Shown: positions 46,842 through 58,287 of the stretch, one piece after another
Layout of the letters: each line of letters starts with the position of its first letter
Position numbering within the stretch: the first letter of the stretch is position 1
Assembly (NCBI RefSeq): GCF_032716425.1
Contig: NZ_CP090419.1
Location: forward strand, 2,854,001 to 2,918,000
Length of the DNA stretch: 64,000 nt
From: Pseudoalteromonas sp. N1230-9
GTDB lineage: Bacteria; Pseudomonadota; Gammaproteobacteria; Enterobacterales; Alteromonadaceae
Direction of reading: 5' to 3'
Program-made: the position numbers and the translations under genes
The notes under the pieces: model-generated
What the model was told of the DNA's origin: nothing
Database searches by the model: none
Seen by the model: only the letters and a program-made list of their open reading frames with translations

Positions 46842-48782
46842 TTAACGATTTAATCTGTTCTCGATTAACTCATCAACCACACTCGGATCGGCCAGTGTTG
46901 AAGTATCACCTAACTGTTGATGCTCATTTGCCGCGATTTTACGTAGAATTCGACGCATGATTTTACCAGAACGTGTTTTCGGTAAGCCTGGCGACCATTG
47001 GATCATATCTGGTGATGCAATTGGGCTTAGTTCTTTACGAACCCAGTTACGCACCTCTGCTGTTAACTCATCACTGACAGTCACGCCTTCATTTGGTGTA
47101 ATATACACGTAAATGCCCTGACCTTTAATGTCATGTGGATAGCCAACAACAGCCGCTTCGGCAACTGCTTCGTGAGCAACTAATGCACTTTCGATTTCAG
47201 CTGTACCTAGACGGTGGCCTGATACGTTAAGCACGTCATCAACACGACCAGTGATCCAGTAGTAACCATCTTCGTCTCGACGACAACCATCACCTGTAAA
47301 ATACACACCTGGGTATGCTGAGAAATAAGTTTGCTCAAAACGTTCATGATCGCCATAAACTGTTCGCGCTTGTGAAGGCCAGCTATCTAAAATAACTAAG
47401 TTACCATCAACTGCACCTTCAAGCGTATTACCTTCGGCATCATACAATGCAGGGGCAATCCCAAAGAATGGGCGAGTTGCCGAACCTGGCTTCATATCTG
47501 TTGCACCCGGTAATGGCGTGATCATAATGCCGCCAGTTTCGGTCTGCCACCACGTATCTACGATTGGGCAATTTTCATTACCAATATGCTCGTAGTACCA
47601 CGCCCACGCTTCAGGGTTAATTGGCTCACCAACAGATCCCATAATACGTAAACTGGTACGTTTTGATGTGGCCGTTGGCTCGTCGCCTTTCGCCATCAGA
47701 GCACGGATAGCCGTTGGTGCAGTGTATAGAATAGTAACATTGTGTTTATCAATTACTTCACCCATACGGCCCGCTGTTGGGTAAGTCGGCACACCTTCAA
47801 AAACAACCTGTGTGCAACCGTTAACTAATGGACCATATGCAATGTAGCTATGACCTGTGATCCAGCCCACATCGGCACTACACCAAAATATATCATCTTC
47901 TTTTAAGTCAAATACGTACTCGTGGGTCATTGATGCATACACAAGGTAACCGCCTGTGGTATGAACAACCCCTTTAGGTTGACCCGTTGAACCTGAAGTG
48001 TAAAGAATGAAAAGTGGATCTTCTGCATTCATTGGCTCAGGTTCACACTCTGGTGGTAAATCTGCTACTAGGTCATGCCACCAAACATCATGGCTATTCC
48101 ACTCAACGTCGCCACCTGTTAATTGATGCACGATGACATGCTCAACACTGGTTACCGAGTCTTGCGATACAGCTTCATCAACGTTTGCTTTAAGTGGTAC
48201 ACAATTACCTGCACGACGACCTTCATCAGATGTAATTACAACCTTAGCGCCTGAGTCGTTAATTCGATCAGCAATTGCTGACGGAGAGAAACCACCAAAT
48301 ACAACAGAGTGAATGGCACCAATACGCGCACATGCTTGCATTGCATAAATAGCTTGTGGAGTCATTGGCATATAAATCGCGACGCGATCACCTTTAGAAA
48401 CACCTAACTTTTTAAGGCCATTGGCGAGTTTTGCTACTTCATCATGCAGCTTTTGATAGCTAATGTTTTCGCTTTGTTCAGGGTTATCACCTTCCCAAAT
48501 AAGAGCCGTTTTGTTTGCATTTTTGGCAAGGTGACGGTCGATACAGTTGTAAGAGGCGTTCAATTGTCCGTCTTCATACCAACGAATATTAATGTGACCT
48601 TTATCAAATGACGTGTTCTTCACTTTATTATAAGGGGTCGACCAATCAAGACGTTTACCGTGCTCTCGCCAGAATCCTTCTGGGTCATCAATAGATTGCT
48701 TATACAGTGTATTATATTTATCGTTATCAACGAGTGCTGCATTCTTGATATGCGCTGGAACTGGATAGATACTTTGTGACAT
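46842..48782 (-). CDS. acs: Acetyl-CoA synthetase
   Basis: 646 aa from the ATG at 48782 (GGAG 9 nt upstream; start MSQSIYPVP), the usual length. AMP-forming ligase motifs: [15 protein letters not shown], the acetyl-CoA synthetase-type [32 protein letters not shown], and the regulatory acetyl-Lys site [12 protein letters not shown]. It converts acetate, ATP and CoA to acetyl-CoA. Divergent from the dcaP-like channel gene and upstream of crbR. Confidence 0.96.
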   Translation of the reverse strand: MSQSIYPVPAHIKNAALVDNDKYNTLYKQSIDDPEGFWREHGKRLDWSTPYNKVKNTSFDKGHINIRWYEDGQLNASYNCIDRHLAKNANKTALIWEGDNPEQSENISYQKLHDEVAKLANGLKKLGVSKGDRVAIYMPMTPQAIYAMQACARIGAIHSVVFGGFSPSAIADRINDSGAKVVITSDEGRRAGNCVPLKANVDEAVSQDSVTSVEHVIVHQLTGGDVEWNSHDVWWHDLVADLPPECEPEPMNAEDPLFILYTSGSTGQPKGVVHTTGGYLVYASMTHEYVFDLKEDDIFWCSADVGWITGHSYIAYGPLVNGCTQVVFEGVPTYPTAGRMGEVIDKHNVTILYTAPTAIRALMAKGDEPTATSKRTSLRIMGSVGEPINPEAWAWYYEHIGNENCPIVDTWWQTETGGIMITPLPGATDMKPGSATRPFFGIAPALYDAEGNTLEGAVDGNLVILDSWPSQARTVYGDHERFEQTYFSAYPGVYFTGDGCRRDEDGYYWITGRVDDVLNVSGHRLGTAEIESALVAHEAVAEAAVVGYPHDIKGQGIYVYITPNEGVTVSDELTAEVRNWVRKELSPIASPDMIQWSPGLPKTRSGKIMRRILRKIAANEHQQLGDTSTLADPSVVDELIENRLNR

Positions 48783-48992
48783 TGTTGTCGTCTCCATGTT
48801 AATTACTTGCCAAAGGCTTACTTCAAGGATCACTCAGCAAAGCGACTTAAAATATTAGACCTTAGTTGTATATCTCACCAATAAACAAAAAACTTCGTAA
48901 TCACCTTCTATAATCAAGTCCAATGTACTAATACATCTGACTAACTACCTTAATTTAAACAAACTTTGTTGCTCATTAGTATTAGTACCACC

Positions 48993-49003
48993 TTAGTCTA
49001 ATA
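48993..49003. promoter_or_regulatory. Shared palindrome TTAGTCTAATA in the acs / dcaP gap
   Basis: Identical 11 bp to the site at 37190-37200 upstream of crbS/actP, containing the dyad TTAG-T-CTAA. It is about 210 bp upstream of acs and 84 bp upstream of the dcaP-like gene. The remaining 48783-49086 gap is AT-rich, with two further TTAGTA-like half-sites near 48975-48986. Confidence 0.5.
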
Positions 49004-49086
49004 GACCAATAGATAATTGAGAGAAATCACTTCTTAAACAACAGTGATACAACAACATACAAGTAGCTTTGACAGGAATACACATT

Positions 49087-50256
49087 ATGACAACAACAAA
49101 AGTAACAGCCCTGAAGACATTAACTGCATCAGCAGTACTTTGTGCGCTGACAGGCACAGCACACGCAGCCACCATAGGTAATACTGATATCACCTATGGC
49201 GGTTATGTAAAACTCGATGCAATGTGGAGTGATTACTCATCAGGTATCCCTGATGGTTCAAGCGTTGGTCGCGATTTTTACGTGCCAAGTACGACTCCTG
49301 TTGGACCTGATACAGACAATGATGCTGTCTTTGATATGCATGCTCGCCAATCTCGCTTCAACTTTGGTACCGCAACCAAATTAGATAACGGAAAAACGAT
49401 AAATACAAAAATTGAGATCGACTTTTTAGCATCTGCACCAGGTGGTAATGAGCGCGTTACTAATTCATATGCACCACGTATCCGACAAGCCTATGTCACG
49501 TATGACGGTTGGTTATTCGGTCAAGCATGGTCGAACTTCCAAAACGTAGGAGCTCTTCCAGAAACCCTTGATTTTGTTGGCCCAGCAGAAGGTACTGTGT
49601 TTGCTCGCCAAGCTCAGGCAAGATACACAACGGGTAGTTGGTCTTTTTCAATCGAAAACCCTGAAAGTACCATTACCACTCAAGGTGGTGCTCGCGTAGC
49701 AACCGATGATGCCGCAATGCCTGATTTTACAGCCCGTTATACTCACAAAGCGGACTGGGGTGAGTTAGTTGTGACAGGTCTTGCACGCCAATTAACCTAT
49801 AAAAAGAATGGTATTGATGCCGATGAGTCTTCATTTGGTATTAGCGCGTCTGGTAAAGTAAACTTTGGTCAAAACAACCTTAAATTTATGCTTACACAGG
49901 GTTCAGGCTTAGGTCGCTACGTGGGGTTAAATGTTGCTCATGGTGCCGTGCTTGATGGTGATGATCTTGATGCCATTGATTCAACATCAGGCTTTATTGC
50001 CTATCAGCAACATTGGAATAGCCAATGGCGTTCAACTTTCCTTTATTCATTCTTCTCTGCTGACAATAATAGTGACTTATTTGCAATCTCTGGCGACCCT
50101 ACAGAAACGAGTCAAAGCTATAGTGCAAACATCTTATACTCACCTGTTAAAAAGCTTACGTTTGGTGTTGAATATAAACATGCTGAGCGTGAACTAGAAA
50201 GTGGCACAGATGGCGATATGGATCGTTTGCAGTTCTCTGCAAAATACGTTTTTTAA
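49087..50256 (+). CDS. DcaP-like outer membrane channel
   Basis: 389 aa from the ATG at 49087 (AGGA upstream). Signal peptide 1-27 (ending TAHA). Beta-rich mature protein starting with TDITYGGYVKLDAMWSDY and containing MHARQSRFNFGTATKLDNGK, RQAYVTYDGWLFGQAWSNF, typical of DcaP trimeric channels; C-terminal KYVF. DcaP homologues take up organic acids. Divergent from acs, sharing the TTAGTCTAATA site, so probably the acetate/organic acid entry route. Confidence 0.83.
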   Translation: MTTTKVTALKTLTASAVLCALTGTAHAATIGNTDITYGGYVKLDAMWSDYSSGIPDGSSVGRDFYVPSTTPVGPDTDNDAVFDMHARQSRFNFGTATKLDNGKTINTKIEIDFLASAPGGNERVTNSYAPRIRQAYVTYDGWLFGQAWSNFQNVGALPETLDFVGPAEGTVFARQAQARYTTGSWSFSIENPESTITTQGGARVATDDAAMPDFTARYTHKADWGELVVTGLARQLTYKKNGIDADESSFGISASGKVNFGQNNLKFMLTQGSGLGRYVGLNVAHGAVLDGDDLDAIDSTSGFIAYQQHWNSQWRSTFLYSFFSADNNSDLFAISGDPTETSQSYSANILYSPVKKLTFGVEYKHAERELESGTDGDMDRLQFSAKYVF

Positions 50257-50278
50257 TCCCTAATCAGTTTTACTTCCT

Positions 50279-50304
50279 GAAGCGGCCTCGGCCGCTTTTT
50301 TTGT
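50279..50304 (+). terminator. Terminator of the dcaP-like gene
   Basis: AGCGGCC-TC-GGCCGCT followed by seven T, about 25 nt after the stop codon. Confidence 0.88.
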
Positions 50305-50405
50305 TTATTTTAAGCCAACACCGACAAACCTAATTGCAAACCATTTTCATTTAGATTACATTACGCATTAATTTACAATCTGAATTGAACTATTTGGGAA
50401 TTTGC

Positions 50406-52514
50406 ATGTCATCAACTAAATTTTTGCGCCTTTCACAATTGAGCTTAGTGACTTCAGCACTATTAAGTGGTCACGCTTTCGCTGCACAAGAAAAAGAACA
50501 ACCTATTGAAAAAATAGCTGTTTATGGTCAGCACCATAAAAACTACATCACTGAAGAAGCGCAATCTGCAACAAAACTTGGGCTAACAATAAAAGAAACT
50601 CCCCAGTCTATCTCTGTTGTATCTCGTGCATTAATGAATGACTTTTCACTTGATGATCTGAACTCAGTTCTTGAAAGTACACCAGGTGTCACTGTTGAGC
50701 AAATTGAAACTGATCGTACCTACTTTAAAGCACGTGGTTTTGAGATAACAAACTTTCAGGTTAACGGCATGGGTATGCCACAAGACAACGGCTCTATCCA
50801 GGGAACTTTAGATACTTCAATTTTCGATAGCGTTGAAATTGTCCGCGGCGCCAATGGTTTAATGACAGGTGCAGGTAACCCGTCTGCAACTGTTAATATG
50901 GTTTTAAAACGCCCAACTTATCAAACACAAGTCAATGCATCTGTATCGTACGGCTCTTGGGATAGCAAACGCTTAGAGCTTGATGCATCAACTGCACTAA
51001 ATGAAAATCACGCTGTGCGTGCTGTATTTACCAAACATAAAGCAGAGTCTTATCTTGACCGCTATGAGCAAGATAAAACAATTTACTACCTTGCTTACGA
51101 AGGCCAATTGACAGATAGCACGGTAGTAACAGCTAACTATGTTAACCAGAAAAAAGATGCAGATAGCCCATTATGGGGTGCACTCCCTCTTTATTATAGC
51201 GATGGCTCAGCAACTAACTTTGATGAATCAACCAGTACAGCATCTGACTGGTCTTACTGGAACAACACAACAGAGCAGTTGTTCTTATCAATTGAACAAG
51301 CAATTACGAATACTTGGTTCTTAAAAGCAAGCTATGCCCACTTAGAAAATGAGCAAGATTCAGAGCTTTTTTATGTCTATAAAACACCTGATAGAGAAAC
51401 AGGTTTAGGCTTAATTGGTTACGCAAGCGAGTATGACCATAAAGATAAGCACGATATTTTAGATATCTATGCAACAGGTAAGTTTAATTTATTTGGCATG
51501 GAGCACGACCTATCGTTTGGTGTAAATCAAGCGGATATGGATAACGATGATATGTCTCTTTATGATAATGAAAATGGCTTCCCTCGCATGCCTGAACTAG
51601 GGGGTTGGGATGGCACAGCACCCACACCGACATTTGATGATGGTTTAACAGGTGCTGATATTACAAGCCGTCAGCGTTCTGCTTATATTTCTACACGAAT
51701 TCGTGCCACAGACTCACTGAGTTTCTTAGCGGGTGTTAGCCATGTAAACTGGGAAACTGAGGGCGAGTCATATGGAAAAGCGAAAGATAAAGACAGTGAT
51801 CAAACTGTACCTTATTACGGTGTAGTGTATGACATTAACGAACGTTTCTCTACATATGCAAGCTACACAGAAACTTTTGTACCACAAACAGAGCGTGATA
51901 TTAACGGAGATTACCTAGATCCAATCACAGGTAAAAGCAGCGAAATCGGCTTGAAAGCACAATTACTTGATGACAACTTATTCGTCACCTTTGCGTATTT
52001 CGATGCTAAGCAAGAAGGCCTAGCTATCGCTGTTCCTGGTTCTCAACCAGATGACACACGCTACTATGGTGCAGATGGTATCAATAGTGACGGTTTTGAA
52101 ATAGAAATGAGTGGCCGACTCAGCGACACGCTTAGTGCTAGCTTTAGCTATAGTAACTTAAATATCGATGGTGATGAATTAGTAAAAGATTACACACCAG
52201 AGAATCAAGTTAAACTTGCTTTAACCCAGAAAGTACCTCAAATAGATGGCCTAACCTTTGGTTTAAATTACCAATGGCAGGATGACACGCAACGTGTGCA
52301 ACCGACACAACCTTCAGGTGTGGTGCCGGTTACAAAACAAGATGCCTATGGCTTACTAAACCTGATGGCAACCTATGACATTAATGATAATGTGAGTGTT
52401 AACTTTAATATCAACAACGTAACCAATGAGAAATACCTTCACAGCTTGTTCTGGGAGCAAGGTTACTACGGTGCACCACGCGGTTATGCTATGTCATTAA
52501 ACTGGCAGCTATAA
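50406..52514 (+). CDS. TonB-dependent siderophore receptor
   Basis: 702 aa from the ATG at 50406 (GGGAA upstream). Signal peptide 1-26 (ending AFA). TonB-box-like EKIAVYG, plug domain with LTIKETPQSISVVSRALMNDF and STPGVTVEQIETDRTYFKARGFEI, SVEIVRGANGLMTGAGNPSATVNMV, then a beta barrel ending AMSLNWQL. It resembles the FhuE/FpvA (coprogen, pyoverdine) branch. Ferric-siderophore uptake is inferred; no clear Fur box was seen upstream, and there are no siderophore synthesis genes nearby. Confidence 0.88.
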   Translation: MSSTKFLRLSQLSLVTSALLSGHAFAAQEKEQPIEKIAVYGQHHKNYITEEAQSATKLGLTIKETPQSISVVSRALMNDFSLDDLNSVLESTPGVTVEQIETDRTYFKARGFEITNFQVNGMGMPQDNGSIQGTLDTSIFDSVEIVRGANGLMTGAGNPSATVNMVLKRPTYQTQVNASVSYGSWDSKRLELDASTALNENHAVRAVFTKHKAESYLDRYEQDKTIYYLAYEGQLTDSTVVTANYVNQKKDADSPLWGALPLYYSDGSATNFDESTSTASDWSYWNNTTEQLFLSIEQAITNTWFLKASYAHLENEQDSELFYVYKTPDRETGLGLIGYASEYDHKDKHDILDIYATGKFNLFGMEHDLSFGVNQADMDNDDMSLYDNENGFPRMPELGGWDGTAPTPTFDDGLTGADITSRQRSAYISTRIRATDSLSFLAGVSHVNWETEGESYGKAKDKDSDQTVPYYGVVYDINERFSTYASYTETFVPQTERDINGDYLDPITGKSSEIGLKAQLLDDNLFVTFAYFDAKQEGLAIAVPGSQPDDTRYYGADGINSDGFEIEMSGRLSDTLSASFSYSNLNIDGDELVKDYTPENQVKLALTQKVPQIDGLTFGLNYQWQDDTQRVQPTQPSGVVPVTKQDAYGLLNLMATYDINDNVSVNFNINNVTNEKYLHSLFWEQGYYGAPRGYAMSLNWQL

Positions 52515-52548
52515 TCTAACTTTAGCGTTTTTAATAATCCTATTAAAC

Positions 52549-52836
52549 GCGCTATAAAATCGCAGCTACGCTCCCGTAGCTGCGGGTTTACCCCGCGACA
52601 ACCCAAAAAAGCCCAAGCTAAAGCGCGATACAAAATCGCGACTACGCCATCTTGTAGCAGCGGGTTTACCTCGCAACAATCCAAACACAACTAAACCTTA
52701 AGCGCGATACAAAGTCGCGACTACGCCACCTTGTAGCAGCGGGTTAACCCCGCGACAACCCAAAAGTAACTCAAGCTAAAGCGAGATATAAAATCGCAAC
52801 TACGCCACCTTGTAGCAGAGGGTAACCCCGCGACCA
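52549..52836. repeat. REP-like tandem array, four copies
   Basis: Units start at 52549, 52623, 52702 and 52781 (74-79 bp). Each contains two hairpins: CGCGATACAAARTCGCG and, about 10 bp on, GTAGCAGCGGG-TTAA-CCCCGC. The second resembles REP elements of Pseudomonas. Unit 1 has diverged to a strong CGCAGCTAC/GTAGCTGCG stem and unit 4 carries several changes. Between convergent TonB-receptor and recA 3' ends; no gene. No RAYT transposase gene was seen in the window. Confidence 0.85.
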
Positions 52837-52877
52837 ATCAAATAAACAACACGCGACCACAGACTATTTCAACCATA

Positions 52878-52911
52878 AAAAAACCGCTACACAGGGTAGC
52901 GGCTTTCTTTT
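52878..52911. terminator. Bidirectional terminator recA / TonB receptor
   Basis: CCGCTAC-ACAGG-GTAGCGG stem flanked by an A run and a T-rich run, serving convergent transcription. Confidence 0.85.
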
Positions 52912-52957
52912 GTTAAGTGCGGGTCAAATCACGCTTAACGATACTCTTTAAAACGAT

Positions 52958-54004
52958 TTATAGCTCATCTTCTGCGATTAAGCCTGCATCTTCACCATCT
53001 TCTGGTTGTACAGTGGCTTGCAGTAATAGCATCTCGCGTAGTTTGCCTTCGATTTCATCTGCGATCTCAGGGTTATCTTTTAAGAACTTAATTGAGTTAG
53101 CTTTACCTTGGCCGACTTTATTACCATTATAGCTGTACCAAGCACCTGACTTTTCAACAAGTTTATGCTTAACACCTAAATCAATTAGCTCGCCATGTTT
53201 AGAGATACCTTCACCGTACATAATGATGAATTCAGCCTGTTTAAATGGCGGCGCAACTTTATTCTTAACGATTTTCACGCGGGTTTCATTACCAACAACT
53301 TCGTCACCTTCTTTCACTGAACCGATGCGACGAATATCTAAACGTACTGAAGCGTAAAACTTAAGTGCATTACCACCCGTAGTTGTTTCTGGGTTACCAA
53401 ACATAACACCAATTTTCATACGGATTTGGTTGATGAAAATACACAGTGTATTTGAGCGTTTAATATTACCCGTTAACTTACGAAGTGCTTGCGACATTAA
53501 GCGAGCTTGTAAGCCCATGTGTGAATCACCCATGTCGCCTTCAATTTCAGCTTTTGGTGTCAGTGCAGCAACCGAGTCAACAATCACTACATCTACAGCA
53601 CTTGAACGTACTAACATGTCACAAATTTCTAATGCTTGTTCACCCGTATCTGGTTGAGAAACAAGTAACTCATCAATGTTTACACCTAGTTTTTGTGCGT
53701 ATACAGGATCAAGTGCATGCTCAGCATCAACGAACGCACATGTTTTACCTTGCTTTTGAGCTTGAGCGATAACTTGTAAAGTAAGCGTTGTTTTACCTGA
53801 TGATTCAGGACCATATACTTCAACGATACGGCCTGTCGGTAAACCACCTATACCTAACGCAATATCAATACCAAGTGAACCTGTCGAGATAGCTTCAATA
53901 TCAAGGGCTTTATTATCACCCAATTTCATAATTGAACCTTTACCAAATTGACGTTCAATTTGTGATAAAGCAGCGTCCAACGCTTTTTGTTTGTTATCGT
54001 TCAT
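52958..54004 (-). CDS. recA: Recombinase A
   Basis: 348 aa from the ATG at 54004 (GGAG upstream; MNDNKQK). Walker A in [20 protein letters not shown], the MAW/L2 region [23 protein letters not shown], and acidic C-terminus. It does homologous recombination and LexA cleavage. LexA box in the promoter. No recX gene follows. Confidence 0.98.
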   Translation of the reverse strand: MNDNKQKALDAALSQIERQFGKGSIMKLGDNKALDIEAISTGSLGIDIALGIGGLPTGRIVEVYGPESSGKTTLTLQVIAQAQKQGKTCAFVDAEHALDPVYAQKLGVNIDELLVSQPDTGEQALEICDMLVRSSAVDVVIVDSVAALTPKAEIEGDMGDSHMGLQARLMSQALRKLTGNIKRSNTLCIFINQIRMKIGVMFGNPETTTGGNALKFYASVRLDIRRIGSVKEGDEVVGNETRVKIVKNKVAPPFKQAEFIIMYGEGISKHGELIDLGVKHKLVEKSGAWYSYNGNKVGQGKANSIKFLKDNPEIADEIEGKLREMLLLQATVQPEDGEDAGLIAEDEL

Positions 54005-54037
54005 TCTGTTCTCCAAATCCGGCTAATGCAGACAGTA

Positions 54038-54057
54038 TACTGTATGAAATCACAGTA
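54038..54057 (-). promoter_or_regulatory. LexA (SOS) box of recA
   Basis: TACTGTGATTTCATACAGTA on the minus strand fits CTGT-N8-ACAG with conserved flanks, 33 bp upstream of the recA ATG. An overlapping dyad ACAGTATACTGT (54032-54043) adds a second CTGT half. Confidence 0.9.
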
Positions 54058-54062
54058 TCAAG

Positions 54063-54560
54063 CTAATTTTCTGATTTTATCAATTCAATTACTTTTTCTA
54101 TAGCATAAACAATAGCTTGCTCTCTAACATTTGCTCTATTCCCAGAAAAAACCTGCTTGCTCGAATAGTTTTTCCCTGCAAAATGAATACAAAACCACAC
54201 TAATCCCACGGGCTTATCCAGTGTTGCACCTCCAGGGCCTGCAATGCCAGAAACAGCAATCGCAATATCAGCTTTTGCTGCTTTTGCAGCTCCCGGTGCC
54301 ATTTCAAGGACCGTTTGTTCACTTACGGCACCGTAGGTGTTTAATGTTTGCTCGTTAACACCAAGTAGTTCATGCTTTGCCTGATTGCTGTAGGTAACAA
54401 AAGCACGGTCAATATAATTAGAACTTCCAGGCGTATCTGTAAGCGCATAACTCACCCCCCCACCCGTACATGATTCAGCGGTAGTGATCCATAAGCGTTT
54501 ATCCGTTAAAATAGCTCCTAATTTCGCAGCAAGTGTTTTAATCTCTTGATGTAATTCCAT
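54063..54560 (-). CDS. pncC: PncC-type nicotinamide-nucleotide amidase
   Basis: 165 aa from the ATG at 54560 (MELHQ). A single CinA C-terminal domain: [22 protein letters not shown] with the catalytic Ser, [27 protein letters not shown]. Hydrolyses NMN to NaMN in pyridine nucleotide recycling. A longer in-frame extension exists to 54740, but it reads through the mutS promoter and lacks an RBS. Upstream of recA, as in E. coli; divergent from mutS. Confidence 0.9.
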   Translation of the reverse strand: MELHQEIKTLAAKLGAILTDKRLWITTAESCTGGGVSYALTDTPGSSNYIDRAFVTYSNQAKHELLGVNEQTLNTYGAVSEQTVLEMAPGAAKAAKADIAIAVSGIAGPGGATLDKPVGLVWFCIHFAGKNYSSKQVFSGNRANVREQAIVYAIEKVIELIKSEN

Positions 54561-54581
54561 ATTCAGCCTTTGGGTAAGTAC

Positions 54582-57152
54582 ATGTCGTTTGATCTTTATG
54601 CACCGCACACTATAAAACAACAAACCCCTATGATGCAGCAGTATCTTAAAATAAAAGCAGAGCATCGAGATATTTTGTTGTTTTATCGAATGGGTGACTT
54701 TTATGAACTGTTTTTTGATGATGCCAAACGTGCCGCACAATTACTTGATATTTCTCAAACTCACCGCGGCAAAGCCGGTGGTGCTCCAATCCCAATGGCC
54801 GGTGTCCCTTATCACGCTGTAGAAAACTACCTAGCCCGCTTAGTGCAAATGGGCGAATCCGTTGCTATTTGTGAACAAATAGGCGACCCTGCGACAAGTA
54901 AAGGCCCTGTAGAGCGCAAAGTTGTGCGCATTGTTACGCCTGGCACAATTTCTGATGAAGCCTTACTGCAAGAACGTCAAGACAACTTATTAACGAGTGT
55001 GTGGCAAAGCAACAAGGGTGTTTACGGAATAGCTTACCTTGATATCAATTCAGGGCGCTTTAATATTCTTGAAGTCAATACTGATGAAGCATTTAGCTCA
55101 ACATTACAACGTTTAGCGCCTGCTGAGCTGCTTTATAGTGAAACATTTGCAAATGTACACCTAATTGAGCATATAAAAGGCGCGCGTCGACGCCCTGAGT
55201 GGGAATTTGATTTAGATACTGCCCAACACTTATTGTGCGACCAATTTGGTACTAAGGATTTAGTAGGGTTTGGAGTCGATAAAGCTCATAACGCACTCAT
55301 TGCTGCTGGGTGTTTAATGCAATATGTTAAGGATACTCAGCGCATTGCCCTGCCCCATATTCGTGCCATTACTCTTGAACAAAATGAGCACGCAGTGATC
55401 CTCGACGCTGCAACTCGTAAAAATTTAGAGCTCACGGTGAATCTTTCTGGCGGCTACGAAAACACCCTCGCGCAAGTGCTTGATAGAACAGCAACAGCAA
55501 TGGGTTCTCGCTTACTAAAACGCCGTATTCACACTCCAGTGCGCAGCAAAACTGAGCTTAACTCTCGTCTCAATGCGATAAGTGCGATTATTGATGCACA
55601 ACTATGCGGTGAGCTACAAGAGTCATTAAAGCAAATTGGTGATATTGAACGTGTTATTGCTCGCTTAGCACTTTGCACTGCAAGACCCCGTGATTTAACG
55701 CGCTTGCGCAGCGCTTTGCAAGCTTTGGCACCACTGCACGAACTACTAATGGATGCCAACAATCCACGTATTAGTCAGATCATCGCAAACTCGCAACAAT
55801 TGCCTGAACTGCAGGATTTACTAGAACGTGCTGTTATAGAAACTCCGCCTGTACTTATTCGTGATGGTGGCGTTATTGCCCCAGGTTATAATAGTGAACT
55901 TGATGAATGGCGTGCACTGAGCCAAGGTGCGACTGATATTCTTGAAAAACTTGAAGAGCGTGAACGTGAACGCACAGGTATTAGTACGCTTAAAATTGGC
56001 TATAACAAAGTACATGGTTTTTTTATTGAAGTTAGCCGTGCCAATTCACATTTAGTGCCTGCGGATTATATTCGTCGCCAAACGCTTAAAAACAATGAAC
56101 GTTACATCATTCCAGAGCTAAAGGAGCACGAAGATAAAGTACTGGGTAGCCAATCAAAAGCATTAGCCCTTGAAAAGCAACTTTACGAGCAGTTATTTGA
56201 ATTTATTGCCCCGCATATCGAGCAGCTACAAACCATGGCTGCTGTGTTAGCTGATTTAGATGTATTAAATAACTTAGCAGAACGTGCACAAGCACTTAAT
56301 TACGCTAAACCAACACTTTGCGATAACGACAATATTAGCATTAAGCAAGGCCGCCACCCTGTTGTTGAGCAGGTCATGAAAGACCCGTTTATTGCCAACC
56401 CAGTAGAGCTCAATAATGACCGTAAAATGCTAATCATTACTGGTCCAAATATGGGTGGTAAATCAACTTACATGCGCCAAACCGCGCTTATCGTACTAAT
56501 GGCACATATAGGCTCTTACGTACCGGCAGATAGCGCCGAAATCGGTAACATTGACCGTATATTCACACGTATTGGCGCAAGTGATGATCTGGCATCTGGG
56601 CGCTCGACCTTTATGGTTGAGATGACAGAAACAGCCACAATTTTGAATAATGCTACCGCACAATCGTTGGTGCTGATGGATGAAATTGGTCGTGGTACGT
56701 CAACCTATGATGGCTTGTCACTCGCTTATGCTACTGCAGACTATTTAGCCTCAAAGATTGCAGCTAAAACCCTATTTGCAACTCATTACTTTGAATTAAC
56801 AGAACTTGCTGAACAGCAACAAGGACTGGTTAATGTGCATTTAGATGCCATTGAGCACAACGACACCATTGCCTTTATGCACACAGTACTTGAAGGGGCT
56901 GCAAGTAAGAGCTTTGGCTTGCAAGTTGCTGCACTTGCCGGTGTGCCAAAAGCGGTGATTCAACAAGCAAAACAAAAGCTAAAAATGCTCGAAAATCATC
57001 AGCCGGTCACAGCTCCTGTGCAGCAACAGCAAGCACTGGCTTTTGATAATGAGCCATCAGAGCTTGAATTAACTTTACAGCAGCTTGATCCTGACAGCCT
57101 CACACCAAGGCAAGCACATCAGCTGTTATATCAGTTAAAAGATTTACTTTAA
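54582..57152 (+). CDS. mutS: DNA mismatch repair protein MutS
   Basis: 856 aa from the ATG at 54582 (MSFDLY). Mismatch-binding [16 protein letters not shown] with the Phe-x-Glu motif, connector, lever and clamp domains, Walker [12 protein letters not shown], Walker [16 protein letters not shown] and the C-terminal dimerisation tail. The first part of mismatch repair, binding base mispairs and recruiting MutL. Divergent from pncC, 21 bp apart. Confidence 0.97.
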   Translation: MSFDLYAPHTIKQQTPMMQQYLKIKAEHRDILLFYRMGDFYELFFDDAKRAAQLLDISQTHRGKAGGAPIPMAGVPYHAVENYLARLVQMGESVAICEQIGDPATSKGPVERKVVRIVTPGTISDEALLQERQDNLLTSVWQSNKGVYGIAYLDINSGRFNILEVNTDEAFSSTLQRLAPAELLYSETFANVHLIEHIKGARRRPEWEFDLDTAQHLLCDQFGTKDLVGFGVDKAHNALIAAGCLMQYVKDTQRIALPHIRAITLEQNEHAVILDAATRKNLELTVNLSGGYENTLAQVLDRTATAMGSRLLKRRIHTPVRSKTELNSRLNAISAIIDAQLCGELQESLKQIGDIERVIARLALCTARPRDLTRLRSALQALAPLHELLMDANNPRISQIIANSQQLPELQDLLERAVIETPPVLIRDGGVIAPGYNSELDEWRALSQGATDILEKLEERERERTGISTLKIGYNKVHGFFIEVSRANSHLVPADYIRRQTLKNNERYIIPELKEHEDKVLGSQSKALALEKQLYEQLFEFIAPHIEQLQTMAAVLADLDVLNNLAERAQALNYAKPTLCDNDNISIKQGRHPVVEQVMKDPFIANPVELNNDRKMLIITGPNMGGKSTYMRQTALIVLMAHIGSYVPADSAEIGNIDRIFTRIGASDDLASGRSTFMVEMTETATILNNATAQSLVLMDEIGRGTSTYDGLSLAYATADYLASKIAAKTLFATHYFELTELAEQQQGLVNVHLDAIEHNDTIAFMHTVLEGAASKSFGLQVAALAGVPKAVIQQAKQKLKMLENHQPVTAPVQQQQALAFDNEPSELELTLQQLDPDSLTPRQAHQLLYQLKDLL

Positions 57153-57161
57153 TTACACAAT

Positions 57162-57190
57162 AAAAAAGCTGACGTTACGTCAGCTTTTTT
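57162..57190. terminator. Bidirectional terminator mutS / rpoS
   Basis: AAAAAAGCTGACG and CGTCAGCTTTTTT form a 13-bp stem with a 3-nt loop between the convergent mutS and rpoS genes. Confidence 0.92.
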
Positions 57191-57246
57191 GTGTGTTCTG
57201 AACCCGTAGGTTCTATACCCTTGATCAGGTATGCATTGTTGTCAAA

Positions 57247-58230
57247 TTAAGTGAATTGGTCGAACAGGCTATCAGTGCTTAAACCTTCGTGTTGCAAAAT
57301 ATCTTTTAAGCGACGTAATGCTTCCACTTGAATTTGTCTTACACGCTCACGTGTTAAGCCAATTTCACGACCAACATCTTCAAGCGTTGATGGTTCGTAG
57401 CCAAGCAAACCAAAGCGGCGTGCTAATACTTCACGTTGTTTTGGGTTTAATTCACCAAGCCAATCAACTATATGCTTGTTGATATCATTATTTTGTACTT
57501 CGCCCTCAGGGCCAGAGCCTTTTTCGTCAGCAATAATATCGAGTAAGGCTTTATCGTTCTCACCACCAATTGGTGTATCAACTGAGGTGATTTTTTCGTT
57601 TAGACGCAGCATTTTTGTTACGTCTTCAACAGGTTTATCTAAACACTCTGCAATTTCTTCTGCTGTTGGTTCATGGTCTAGCTTTTGCGTTAATTCTCGT
57701 GCGGTTCTTAAATAAACGTTCAGCTCTTTAACAACATGAATTGGTAAGCGAATAGTACGGGTTTGATTCATGATGGCACGTTCAATAGTTTGACGAATCC
57801 ACCAGGTTGCGTAAGTTGAAAAACGGAAACCACGTTCTGGGTCAAATTTTTCAACGGCTCGGATAAGACCAAGATTACCTTCTTCTATTAGATCAAGTAA
57901 TGCAAGGCCACGATTGTTATAGCGACGAGCAATTTTCACCACTAAGCGTAAGTTACTTTCGATCATTCGTTTACGAGAGGCTTCACAGCCTTTCAACGCC
58001 TTACGAGCAAAGTATACTTCTTCTTCTGCACTGAGCAGAGGAGAGAAACCAATTTCACCGAGATATAGTTGCGTTGCATCTAAATTCTTGGCGACTTCAT
58101 CCTTTGCAAAAATATCTTCTTCGTTATCCACTTCCTCTAGTAAATCAGAAGATTCTTCTTCGACTACTGTATCGTCAAATTTATCGTCAATCGTTTCTGT
58201 TGTTTTCTCAAGTTTTGCTGTGTGACCCAT
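57247..58230 (-). CDS. rpoS: RNA polymerase sigma factor RpoS
   Basis: 327 aa from the ATG at 58230 (GGGAGGA upstream). Acidic region 1 (about 10-45), region 2 ([41 protein letters not shown] and [17 protein letters not shown]), region 3, region 4 HTH ([27 protein letters not shown]). General stress and stationary phase sigma. Between mutS and nlpD, conserved order; a promoter inside nlpD is likely, as in E. coli. Confidence 0.97.
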   Translation of the reverse strand: MGHTAKLEKTTETIDDKFDDTVVEEESSDLLEEVDNEEDIFAKDEVAKNLDATQLYLGEIGFSPLLSAEEEVYFARKALKGCEASRKRMIESNLRLVVKIARRYNNRGLALLDLIEEGNLGLIRAVEKFDPERGFRFSTYATWWIRQTIERAIMNQTRTIRLPIHVVKELNVYLRTARELTQKLDHEPTAEEIAECLDKPVEDVTKMLRLNEKITSVDTPIGGENDKALLDIIADEKGSGPEGEVQNNDINKHIVDWLGELNPKQREVLARRFGLLGYEPSTLEDVGREIGLTRERVRQIQVEALRRLKDILQHEGLSTDSLFDQFT

Positions 58231-58287
58231 AAGCGTCCTCCCGAGCAAATATGTGATTGAGCTAAATCACTTTATCAATACCCGTGG

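Noticed and set aside
50305-50405. Fur box upstream of the TonB-dependent receptor
   Set aside because: Only weak AT-rich similarity (CATTTTCATTTAGATTACATT); no clear 19-bp dyad, so not called.
54561-54740. N-terminal extension of pncC by 60 codons
   Set aside because: It overlaps the mutS start, lacks an RBS and gives a Cys/His-rich sequence unlike any CinA family N-terminus; the ATG at 54560 fits the family length.
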